From an uncultured Lachnospiraceae bacterium (lineage in GTDB: Bacteria > Bacillota > Clostridia > Lachnospirales > Lachnospiraceae): DNA of 8,102 nucleotides. Below the pieces are notes generated by a model. That model ran no database searches and was not told the DNA's origin. It was given only the letters and a program-made list of their open reading frames with translations. This document shows, one piece after another, positions 1-6,162 of this stretch (the first letter of the stretch is position 1; the number at the start of each line of letters is the position of its first letter). The stretch spans positions 1 through 8,102 of the forward strand of contig CAKRNX010000101.1 of assembly GCA_934371475.1 (NCBI GenBank), in the 5' to 3' direction. The translations under genes were made by a program, and so were the position numbers.

Positions 1-96
1 GTTCTGGACGATGTGCCGGCCACAACGGAAGAAGAACTGGGACTTTATATGCTGGGCCTGAAATCTGATTCCGAAGAGAAACTGAAGGAGGCTTAG
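1..96 (+). CDS. BMP/nucleoside-type ABC transporter ATP-binding protein, C-terminal end only
   Basis: Only the last 31 codons and the TAG stop are in the window; frame 1 is open from base 1. The visible tail contains TTEEELGLYMLG, which resembles the end of the double-ATPase subunits (about 500 residues) of BMP-family nucleoside importers, where a T-x-E-E-(L/I)-G-L-x-M-x-G segment closes the second nucleotide-binding domain. No Walker or signature motif is visible, so the call rests on this tail and on the two permeases and the binding protein that follow. The next gene's ATG is one base after the stop, and its ribosome binding site lies inside this gene's end, indicating translational coupling. 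The protein would energise import on the cytoplasmic face of the membrane. Confidence 0.75.
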   Translation, partial: VLDDVPATTEEELGLYMLGLKSDSEEKLKEA

Positions 97-97
97 T

Positions 98-1189
98 ATG
101 AAAAAGAAGGCAAAGTTCAACTGGTACAGCATGATCCGGGTAACAGCCTCGATACTGATCTCCCTGGTGATTGCGGCAATTATTGTATTTATTGTGGCAG
201 ATGATCCCGTAACGGCGCTGCGCAAGTTCCTGTTGGGACCGCTTACGACAAAACGTAATTTCTTTAATGTAGTTGAGACCATGATCCCGCTGGTGTTCTG
301 CGGACTGGCAATCAATGTCATGCATAAGAGCGGACTGTTCTCCATGGTGGCAGACAGCTCCTTCTATTTTGCAGGTGTGACTGCGGCGACGATCGCTATT
401 GCATGTCCAATGCCAAATATCGTTCATCAGATCGTTATCCTTGTGGCTGCAACTCTGGTAGGCGGCGTGATCGGTGTGATTCCGGTGGTGATCAAAAAGA
501 AAACAGGTGCAAATGAGCTGGTAATTTCACTGATGATGAATTATATTTTCTTTAATGTAGGTTACTGGTTCATCCGTGAGTTTTTCCTGGACAAGAGCAA
601 TGGATCTTTTTCCATTAATTTTGAAAAAACGGCAACGCTGGGCAAAATGTTCAGCAAAACAAACACACATTACGGACTGATCATCATGATTGTGGTTGTT
701 ATTGTGATCTGGATTCTGATGGATAAGTCGCTGTTTGGCCGCAAACTTCAGATTACCGGAGCCAACGAAAATTTTGCTAAATACGTAGGTATCAATGTAG
801 GCGGCGTTGTGCTGGGCTCTCAGCTGATCGGCGGAATGTTGGCCGGACTTGGCGGCGGTGTGGAAATGATCGGCATGTATACCAAGTTTGAGTGGATCAC
901 CTCGCAGACTTATGTGTGGGATGGCATTCTGATCAATCTGCTGGCGGGCACCAAGCCTCTGATGATCCCTGTGGCGGCATTCTTTATTTCCTACATCCGT
1001 ATCGGTGCTCTGGTAATGTCCAGGGGCGGAGATGTGGACTCAGAGATTGTATCAATCATTCAGGGTATCATGATTATGCTGATTGCGTCTGAGCGCTTTC
1101 TGTATCAGTTGAAGAAACACAAAGAAGAAAAAGAAGCTCTTCAGAATCAGAAAGCAGAAGCAGCACAGGCAGTTGAGGGAGGTGAATGA
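98..1189 (+). CDS. ABC transporter permease (BPD_transp_2 family, first permease of a BMP-type nucleoside importer)
   Basis: This 363-residue integral membrane protein belongs to the branched-chain amino acid/ribose-type permease superfamily and would form half of the transmembrane channel for a purine nucleoside-type substrate. Hydrophobic segments lie near residues 14-33, 62-75, 87-103, 109-132, 140-158, 192-208, 233-260, 274-305 and 316-334. Family-like stretches are GANELVISLMMNYI (137-150), the ATPase-contacting loop GANENFAKYVGI (221-232) and AGLGGGVEMIGM (249-260). The segment that is usually F-N-I-G-x-E-G-Q reads FSMVADSSF (81-89), an unusual divergence. The tail from about 338 is charged, rich in Lys, Glu, Ala and Gln, and probably cytoplasmic. 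The start ATG follows AAGGAG (85-90) by 7 bases and the ATPase stop by one base. Its stop lies one base before the next permease. Confidence 0.9.
   Translation: MKKKAKFNWYSMIRVTASILISLVIAAIIVFIVADDPVTALRKFLLGPLTTKRNFFNVVETMIPLVFCGLAINVMHKSGLFSMVADSSFYFAGVTAATIAIACPMPNIVHQIVILVAATLVGGVIGVIPVVIKKKTGANELVISLMMNYIFFNVGYWFIREFFLDKSNGSFSINFEKTATLGKMFSKTNTHYGLIIMIVVVIVIWILMDKSLFGRKLQITGANENFAKYVGINVGGVVLGSQLIGGMLAGLGGGVEMIGMYTKFEWITSQTYVWDGILINLLAGTKPLMIPVAAFFISYIRIGALVMSRGGDVDSEIVSIIQGIMIMLIASERFLYQLKKHKEEKEALQNQKAEAAQAVEGGE
1177..1184 (+). promoter_or_regulatory. Ribosome binding site deciding the second permease start
   Basis: GGGAGGTG lies 6 bases before ATG 1191 and inside the last codons of the preceding permease. 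It rules in ATG 1191 over the in-frame TTG at 1173, which would place the site within the coding sequence. Confidence 0.8.
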
Positions 1190-1190
1190 G

Positions 1191-2102
1191 ATGGATTTTT
1201 TTCTGAAACTTGATTTCTGGTTTACCGTACTTCGATGCACGACTCCGGTACTGTTTGCCACACTGGCGGCACTGATTGCCAGCCAGAGCGGTCTTCTGAA
1301 TCTGGGACTTGAGGGAGCGATGGCGATTGCCGCTCTCTGCGGTGTGCTGGGCAGCGGTTTTACCGGCAGCCTTTTTGTGGGAGCAGTGAGCGGACTGGCT
1401 GCGGGAACTCTGTTTACGATGCTGCTGGCTTATTTCATTCAGCATCTGAAAGCAAATCAGGTGATCACCGGTGTGGCGATGAACCTGGCTGCCAGCGGCG
1501 GCTCCGTGTTTGCACTGTATTCTCTGACGGGAGATAAAAATGCCAGCAATTCATTGGCGTCTTCCGCTTTTCCAACCTGGAACATTCCGGTAATTAAGGA
1601 TATTCCCGGTGTGGGACAGGTTGTATCAGGCCATAACTGTCTGACCTATCTGGCATTTATCGTGGCAATTGTGTTCTATATTGTCCTGAAAAAGACATCT
1701 TTTGGCATTCATGTCAGAGCAGTGGGCGAGTCAGAAGAGGCGGCCAGCTCTGTGGGCATTAAAGTGAAAAAGGTGCGTTATGAGGCCATGCTTATCAGCG
1801 GTATTCTGGCATCTCTGGGCGGTATGTATCTGTCCATGGGATATGTAAACCGTTTTACTGCCGGAATGGTGGCAGGACGAGGGTATATCGCATTGGCAAC
1901 AAATGCTATGGCGGCAGGAAGTTCTCTGCTGGGTATGTTCAGTTCTGTGCTTTACGGATTCGGAAGCGGAATTTCCATTTATCTGCAGAACAACAATGTG
2001 GATCCGTACCTGATTACAACGATCCCCTATGCGTTTATCATTATTTTCTACATCATTTTCTGTGCGTACTACAAGCGCAAACAGAGATCTGTGGATCTGT
2101 AA
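1191..2102 (+). CDS. ABC transporter permease (BPD_transp_2 family, second permease of a BMP-type nucleoside importer)
   Basis: This 303-residue membrane protein would be the partner channel subunit to the preceding permease. The signature SGLLNLGLEGAM (33-44) matches the N-L-G-x-E-G motif of this permease class. The cytoplasmic coupling loop is HVRAVGESEEAASSVGIKV (174-192), followed by RYEAMLISGILASLGG (196-211). GRGYIALATNAMAAG (229-243) matches the G-R-G-(F/Y)-I-A-L-A region, although the usual G-x-W-x-P that follows is replaced by small residues. Length is typical. The frame is open from a TTG at 1173, but ATG 1191 is preferred because GGGAGGTG (1177-1184) sits 6 bases before it, just ahead of the upstream stop (1187-1189). 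Translation is probably coupled to the first permease. A 143-base gap follows before the binding protein. Confidence 0.92.
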   Translation: MDFFLKLDFWFTVLRCTTPVLFATLAALIASQSGLLNLGLEGAMAIAALCGVLGSGFTGSLFVGAVSGLAAGTLFTMLLAYFIQHLKANQVITGVAMNLAASGGSVFALYSLTGDKNASNSLASSAFPTWNIPVIKDIPGVGQVVSGHNCLTYLAFIVAIVFYIVLKKTSFGIHVRAVGESEEAASSVGIKVKKVRYEAMLISGILASLGGMYLSMGYVNRFTAGMVAGRGYIALATNAMAAGSSLLGMFSSVLYGFGSGISIYLQNNNVDPYLITTIPYAFIIIFYIIFCAYYKRKQRSVDL

Positions 2103-2132
2103 TCAGCACGGCAAAGATTTCTGATACGGTAT

Positions 2133-2161
2133 TTGATGATTGGATGGATCGGATTTAGGAT
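2133..2161 (+). promoter_or_regulatory. Possible weak sigma-A promoter before the BMP gene
   Basis: TTGATG (2133-2138), a 17-base spacer and TAGGAT (2156-2161) match the -35 and -10 consensus 4 of 6 each. A start near 2168 would leave a leader of roughly 78 bases that includes the hairpin at 2177-2205. The score is modest and the BMP gene could equally be read through from the permeases. Confidence 0.3.
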
Positions 2162-2176
2162 CAGGCAAAACAAATG

Positions 2177-2205
2177 ATATCGGAGGGGTTTCGGCCTCTT
2201 GATAT
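2177..2205 (+). promoter_or_regulatory. Stem-loop in the leader of the BMP gene
   Basis: ATATC (2177-2181) pairs with GATAT (2201-2205) and GAGG (2183-2186) pairs with CCTC (2195-2198), with a 1x2 internal loop and an 8-base apical loop. No U-run follows, so it is not a terminator. It lies about 40 bases before the start codon and leaves the strong ribosome binding site free. A role in RNA processing or stabilising the binding-protein message is inference. Confidence 0.5.
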
Positions 2206-2229
2206 AGAAACTAATTATTTATCATTTTC

Positions 2230-2236
2230 AAGGAGG
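2230..2236 (+). promoter_or_regulatory. Strong ribosome binding site of the BMP gene
   Basis: AAGGAGG is an essentially perfect anti-16S match, 9 bases before ATG 2246. It is the strongest in the window and fits the high demand for a binding protein relative to its permeases. It excludes the upstream in-frame ATG at 2174. Confidence 0.85.
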
Positions 2237-2245
2237 AGATTACTC

Positions 2246-3352
2246 ATGAAACACTCTTACAAGAAAGCAACCGCAGCAGTAATGGCATCTCTGATGGCAT
2301 TTTCTCTGACAGCAGTAGCAGGAGCAACAGAAGCAAAGGCAGAGGAAGGCGACAAGCTGAAACTGGTTCTTTGCATTGGCCGTAAAAATGACCTGTCCTT
2401 CCAGCAGTCCGCATACGAAGGTGTGATGAGAGTTCAGGAGGAACTGGGCGACAAATTTGACGTAGAAGTAGTAGAGATGGGTGATGATACTACAAAATGG
2501 GAGGCTGCTTTCTATGATGCAGCTGATAACGGCGCTGACTTTATCGTAGGTACCGGTTTCCAGAACAAAGAGAACTTTGAGACAATTCCGCTGGATTACC
2601 CGGACACCAAATTCATCCTGTTCGACCAGGATGTAGATTACAGTTCAGGAGATCTGGAGAATGTTCTGACTGTTCTGTTCGATTCTAACCAGTCCGGTTT
2701 CCTGGCAGGCGCTGCAGCAGCATACTACACAGAGAGTGAGCAGGGCAATGCAGATAAGGTAATCGGCTTTGTCGGCGGTACCGAGAGCGTAACTGTTAAT
2801 AACTTCCTGGTAGGATACGCAGAGGGCGCTAAATATGTGGATCCGGAAATCAAAATTCTGACCGCTTACGTTGGTGATTTCATGGATACTGCAAAAGCAA
2901 AGGATCTGGCAAACGCTCAGATTTCTGAAGGCGCTGATGTAGTATTCCAGGTAGCAGGCGGAGCCGGAAACGGTGTCATTGAGGCTGCTGCTGAGAAAGA
3001 CGGCGTAATGGCAATCGGTGTAGACAGCGACCAGTATGCAGCTCTGGAAGGATCTGATCTGCAGTCTGCAGTTATGACCTCCAGCCTGAAACTCCTGAAC
3101 AATGCAATTTTCAAGATCTGCTCTGACTACGTAGCTGATCCGGAGTCTGTACCGTTTGGTTCCACAGTAACCTACGGTCTGGCTGAAGATGCAGTAGGTA
3201 TCGTGTTCAATGACAACCTGACTGCAAGCATAGGAGAAGAGAATGTAGCAAACGTACAGGATATCCTGAGCAAGATCCAGTCCGGTGAGATCACAGTTTC
3301 AGCTGCCGGTGATTTATCAGATGACGAGCTGTCTGCAATCGTAAATGGCTGA
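2246..3352 (+). CDS. BMP (PnrA/TmpC) family ABC transporter substrate-binding protein
   Basis: This 368-residue exported protein captures the substrate, probably a purine nucleoside or related compound, for the adjacent permeases. Residues 1-32 form a signal peptide (MKHSYKK basic start, hydrophobic 8-26, AKA at 30-32 as a likely signal peptidase I site). Family motifs appear in order: NDLSFQQSAYEGV (48-60), IVGTGFQ (100-106), FILFDQDV (123-130), SGFLAGAAAAY (150-160), VIGFVGG (172-178), GADVVFQVAGGAGNGVIEAA (229-248), GVDSDQ (258-263) and MTSSLK (277-282). The Asp of GVDSDQ and the Lys of SSLK correspond by motif to ligand-contacting positions in PnrA-type proteins. Gram-positive members are usually lipoproteins, but there is no lipobox Cys; the equivalent stretch reads AVAGATEA. 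AAGGAGG (2230-2236), 9 bases before ATG 2246, decides the start over an in-frame ATG at 2174. Confidence 0.93.
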   Translation: MKHSYKKATAAVMASLMAFSLTAVAGATEAKAEEGDKLKLVLCIGRKNDLSFQQSAYEGVMRVQEELGDKFDVEVVEMGDDTTKWEAAFYDAADNGADFIVGTGFQNKENFETIPLDYPDTKFILFDQDVDYSSGDLENVLTVLFDSNQSGFLAGAAAAYYTESEQGNADKVIGFVGGTESVTVNNFLVGYAEGAKYVDPEIKILTAYVGDFMDTAKAKDLANAQISEGADVVFQVAGGAGNGVIEAAAEKDGVMAIGVDSDQYAALEGSDLQSAVMTSSLKLLNNAIFKICSDYVADPESVPFGSTVTYGLAEDAVGIVFNDNLTASIGEENVANVQDILSKIQSGEITVSAAGDLSDDELSAIVNG

Positions 3353-3384
3353 TTGTTCTGATTTGCATGGCTTTGGCCTAATAA

Positions 3385-3390
3385 TATAAC
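3385..3390 (+). promoter_or_regulatory. Possible -10 element upstream of the TatD gene
   Basis: TATAAC (3385-3390) matches 5 of 6 of the -10 consensus. The best -35 candidate is only TTGCAT at 3363-3368 (16-base spacer, 3 of 6). If real, transcription would start near the left arm of the hairpin at 3394-3445, giving the TatD-ade pair its own message. Support is weak. Confidence 0.2.
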
Positions 3391-3393
3391 AGC

Positions 3394-3445
3394 AAAACCC
3401 GGAAGCGTTTTGAAGCCATTAGGGTCCAAAACAGTTCCGGGTTTT
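3394..3445 (+). terminator. Rho-independent terminator or attenuator after the BMP gene
   Basis: AAAACCCGGAA (3394-3404) pairs perfectly with TTCCGGGTTTT (3435-3445), 11 bp. Inside it, GTTTTG (3407-3412) pairs with CAAAAC (3427-3432), leaving a 2x2 internal loop and a 14-base apical loop. The stem ends in UUUU followed by CUGUAUUAUUUU, an interrupted U-tract. It lies 41 bases after the BMP stop and 43 bases before the TatD start. The broken U-tract suggests partial read-through, which would make the binding protein more abundant than the downstream enzymes. Confidence 0.65.
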
Positions 3446-3488
3446 CTGTATTATTTTCCGGCAATGTCATTTTTAGGAGATAGGAAAG

Positions 3489-4265
3489 ATGAGAGGAATC
3501 ATTGACAGCCATGCCCACGTATGCGGAAGAGAGCTGTTCCCACGGTGGGATGAGGTGACAGGAAATGCAAGAGCAGCCGGAGTGGAGAAGATTATGATTG
3601 TCTGCACCGAGGTGGAGGAAGCCAGACGGGCTATTGAGATTGCAAAAAAGGATCCTATGTTTGATGTGGCGTGTGGATTTTACCCGAATGACATCCTGAA
3701 AGTAACAGACCAGGACTGGAGCGATCTGGAACAGCTGGTGCGCCTTCCCGAAGTGAAGGCGGTGGGTGAGATCGGTATGGATTATTTTGCCTATGATACC
3801 GTAGTGCCCCATGAGCTGCAGGAGCAGGCATTTATCCGGCAGATGCTTCTGGCAAATAAGATCGGAAAGCCGATCCTGGTACATATGCGTCTGGCCACAG
3901 ACGATACCAGGAGATATATGCGGGAAAATCTGAGAGTGCCGGGGATTATGCACTGCTACAGCGGCGGATATTCTGTGATGCAGGATTTCCTTGACATGGG
4001 GATGTACATTTCATTTTCAGGAAATATAACGTTTGAGCTGGATGATGTGGAGACGCAGAAGGCAGTGAGAGAAGTGCCGATAGACAGGATCCTGGTGGAG
4101 ACAGATGCGCCGTCCCTGACGCCGGCACCCATGCAGGGCAAGCCGAACGAGCCGCAGTATATCCGCTATGTCATCGGGCATATTGCGAAGCTGCGTGGAA
4201 TTTCACCGGAAGAGGTGGCACAGGCGACCGCAGATAATTACAGGAGGTTATTCCGGGAAAACTGA
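3489..4265 (+). CDS. TatD family metal-dependent hydrolase
   Basis: This 258-residue protein is the usual length for the TatD family, TIM-barrel metallohydrolases that include 3'-5' DNases and many uncharacterised members. Metal and active-site motifs are present: DSHAH (6-10, His8 and His10), GEIGMDY (93-99, Glu94), ILVHMR (129-134, His132), IMHCYSGG (153-160, His155) and ILVETDAP (201-208, Asp206), followed by GKPNEPQYIRYV (217-228), typical of the C-terminal part. The usual G-x-H-P turn reads GFYP (63-66), so a commonly conserved His is replaced. No signal peptide or membrane segment is seen, so it is cytoplasmic. AGGAGA (3475-3480) is 8 bases before the ATG. The adenine deaminase start is 14 bases downstream, so the two are co-translated. 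The true substrate is unknown; a DNase or a small-molecule hydrolase are both possible. Confidence 0.9.
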   Translation: MRGIIDSHAHVCGRELFPRWDEVTGNARAAGVEKIMIVCTEVEEARRAIEIAKKDPMFDVACGFYPNDILKVTDQDWSDLEQLVRLPEVKAVGEIGMDYFAYDTVVPHELQEQAFIRQMLLANKIGKPILVHMRLATDDTRRYMRENLRVPGIMHCYSGGYSVMQDFLDMGMYISFSGNITFELDDVETQKAVREVPIDRILVETDAPSLTPAPMQGKPNEPQYIRYVIGHIAKLRGISPEEVAQATADNYRRLFREN

Positions 4266-4279
4266 CAAAAAGGAGATAT

Positions 4280-6052
4280 ATGATGAGAATTGAGCCGAAA
4301 GATAAAAAAATGCTGCTGAAGGCCGCGCTGGGAGAGATACCGGCGGATCTGGCCGTAACAAACTGTAAATTGGTCAATGTATTTACCGGAGAAATTTATC
4401 CGGCAGTAGTTTATGTAAAAGAAGGATTTGTGGCGCATGTGGAGACGCAGGAGCTGGAAGGCCCTTACAATGCAGAGAAAGTATATGACTGCGGCGGAAA
4501 ATATCTGTTCCCCGGTCTGATTGATTCGCATATGCATATTGAGAGTTCCATGATGACGCCGAGAAATTTTGCCAAAGCGGTTATCCCGCACGGAACAACA
4601 ACCATTATCCATGATCCGCATGAGCTGGCTAATGTGTATGGGCGCGAAGCGGTAGTGTATATGCATGACAGCGCATCAGATCTGCCCATGAGGCAGCTTG
4701 TAGATATTCCAAGCTGTGTGCCGGCAGTTCCGGGATGTGAAAATGCGGGAGCTGAATTTCTCGCAGATGATATCAGAGAGCTGGCAAAGCTGGATCGTGT
4801 GGTAGGACTGGCAGAGATCATGGATTTCTACGGTGTTATTCATGGAGATCAGCGTATGATGGATATCATTGCGGCAGCGCAGGACTGCGGACTGTATCTG
4901 CAGGGACATTCCCCGAATGTAAAGGGACGTCTCCTTTCCGCATATCTGTGCGGAGGTCCGGATACCTGCCATGAGACGATAGGCGGAGCAGAGGCGCGGG
5001 AGAAACTGCGCAACGGAATGTATGTGGATGCCAGAGAGAGTTCTATTTCCAAAAATGTAGCGGATGTTCTGAGCGGCATCAGAGATATCCGTTTCTATGA
5101 TAATCTTTCATTCTGTACAGACGACAGAGAGAGTGATGACCTGCTGCATGTCGGCCACCTGAATGCGGTGCTTCGTATGGCGATTAAAAATGGAATGGAT
5201 CCAATCACAGCGATTAAGAGCGCTACGATCAATGCGGCCCGTGAGATCGGTATTGCAAATTTGGGCGGTATTGCGCCGGGATTCTCTGCGGATATGGTCG
5301 TAACCGACGATCTCTCCCAGCTGTGGGCAGACGCTGTCTTTTATCAGGGACAGCTGGTAGCTGAGCACGGAAAGATGGCAGTTGAGATACCGGATGAGTC
5401 TTATGAGATGGAAACAAGAAATTCCATGAGAGTGAAAAATCTTTCACTGGATGATTTCCGGTTCCACGTACCGGCTGGAAAAGAAAGCGTGAAAGTACGC
5501 GTCATGGAGTACCTGACGCTGACTTCCGGTCTGACGAAATGTGAGGAGTATACACTTCCGGTAAAAGACGGAGAAGTAGTGCTGGATGATGACATGGTAT
5601 TTATCGCAGTGATTAACCGTCACGGCAAAGACACGGGATCTGTTGGGATCGTGAAACACTTTGGCCTGAAAGAAGGCGCGGTGGCCTCCACAGTTTCCCA
5701 TGACTCACATAACCTGACGATTGCTTATAAGAAGCCGGAAGATGCCTATGCGGCGGCTCTTGAGATGGTAAATCAGGGCGGTGGAATGACAGCGGTCAGA
5801 GACGGCAAAGTATTAAAAACACTGCGTCTGCCGGTAGGCGGCCTGATGAGCCTGCTGGATGCCGAGCATCTGTCTGTGGAAGCTGCCGAGATGAAAGAGA
5901 TTGAGAGAGGACTGGGCCTGACGGCAGGTGAGAATCCGCTGCTGCGTATTGTGACGGCTGCGCTGCCTGTTTCCCCGGAAGTCAAGATTTCTGATCTTGG
6001 ACTGGTATCTGTGGCAGAGAAAAAGATCCTGCCGTATATTGTAGAAGAATAA
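4280..6052 (+). CDS. ade: Adenine deaminase (EC 3.5.4.2)
   Basis: This enzyme hydrolyses adenine to hypoxanthine and ammonia in the cytoplasm, feeding purine salvage. The 590 residues match the usual length of the bacterial Ade/AdeC family. In order: an N-terminal small beta domain (about 20-75); the amidohydrolase barrel with LFPGLIDSHMHIESSM (76-91, metal ligands His84 and His86), PHGTTTIIHDPHELANV (103-119), GLAEIMDF (176-183, Glu179), QGHSP (208-212, His210), TCHET (229-233) and FCTDDR (278-283, Asp281/Asp282); and a C-terminal adenine-deaminase domain with SVGIVKHFGLKEGAVASTVSHDSHNL beginning at residue 450. All expected catalytic motifs look intact. Two adjacent ATGs exist; AAGGAG ends at 4275, so 4283 (7-base spacing) may be used rather than 4280 (4-base). 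It follows the TatD gene by 14 bases and ends before a strong terminator. Confidence 0.96.
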   Translation: MMRIEPKDKKMLLKAALGEIPADLAVTNCKLVNVFTGEIYPAVVYVKEGFVAHVETQELEGPYNAEKVYDCGGKYLFPGLIDSHMHIESSMMTPRNFAKAVIPHGTTTIIHDPHELANVYGREAVVYMHDSASDLPMRQLVDIPSCVPAVPGCENAGAEFLADDIRELAKLDRVVGLAEIMDFYGVIHGDQRMMDIIAAAQDCGLYLQGHSPNVKGRLLSAYLCGGPDTCHETIGGAEAREKLRNGMYVDARESSISKNVADVLSGIRDIRFYDNLSFCTDDRESDDLLHVGHLNAVLRMAIKNGMDPITAIKSATINAAREIGIANLGGIAPGFSADMVVTDDLSQLWADAVFYQGQLVAEHGKMAVEIPDESYEMETRNSMRVKNLSLDDFRFHVPAGKESVKVRVMEYLTLTSGLTKCEEYTLPVKDGEVVLDDDMVFIAVINRHGKDTGSVGIVKHFGLKEGAVASTVSHDSHNLTIAYKKPEDAYAAALEMVNQGGGMTAVRDGKVLKTLRLPVGGLMSLLDAEHLSVEAAEMKEIERGLGLTAGENPLLRIVTAALPVSPEVKISDLGLVSVAEKKILPYIVEE

Positions 6053-6070
6053 GAAGAACATAGATATGCT

Positions 6071-6113
6071 AAAAAGCTCCATCAAGATGATTAGTCTTGG
6101 ATGGAGCTTTTTT
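6071..6113 (+). terminator. Rho-independent terminator after ade, probably bidirectional
   Basis: AAAAAGCTCCATC (6071-6083) pairs with GATGGAGCTTTTT (6100-6112), and the stem continues with AAGA (6084-6087) to TCTT (6095-6098) after one bulged G (6099); the loop is 7 bases. Six T's end the plus-strand copy. Read on the minus strand the same stem ends in five T's, so it can also stop the convergent gene whose stop codon is 50 bases away. Eighteen bases separate it from the ade stop. Confidence 0.92.
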
Positions 6114-6162
6114 GAAAATTTGAAATTGGAAGTTTTAAAGTTTCAGTCCGGTAACTGCTGCA

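Noticed and set aside
892..1092. Small plus-strand frame inside the first permease
   Set aside because: It is a shadow frame, overlapped entirely by a permease with clear family motifs, and has no ribosome binding site of note.
2199..2225. Promoter TTGATA with TATCAT just before the BMP gene
   Set aside because: The spacer is only 15 bases and the start would fall within the ribosome binding site, leaving no usable leader.
2174..2245. In-frame ATG extending the BMP protein by 24 residues
   Set aside because: No ribosome binding site precedes it, it would place charged residues before the signal peptide, and it spans the stem-loop and the AAGGAGG site that serves ATG 2246.
2103..2245. Purine riboswitch before the BMP gene
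   Set aside because: The conserved junction and loop sequences of the purine class are absent; only one simple stem-loop is present.
3378..3953. Minus-strand 191-residue frame opposite the TatD gene
   Set aside because: It runs opposite conserved TatD codons, crosses the terminator hairpin, and has no recognisable motif.
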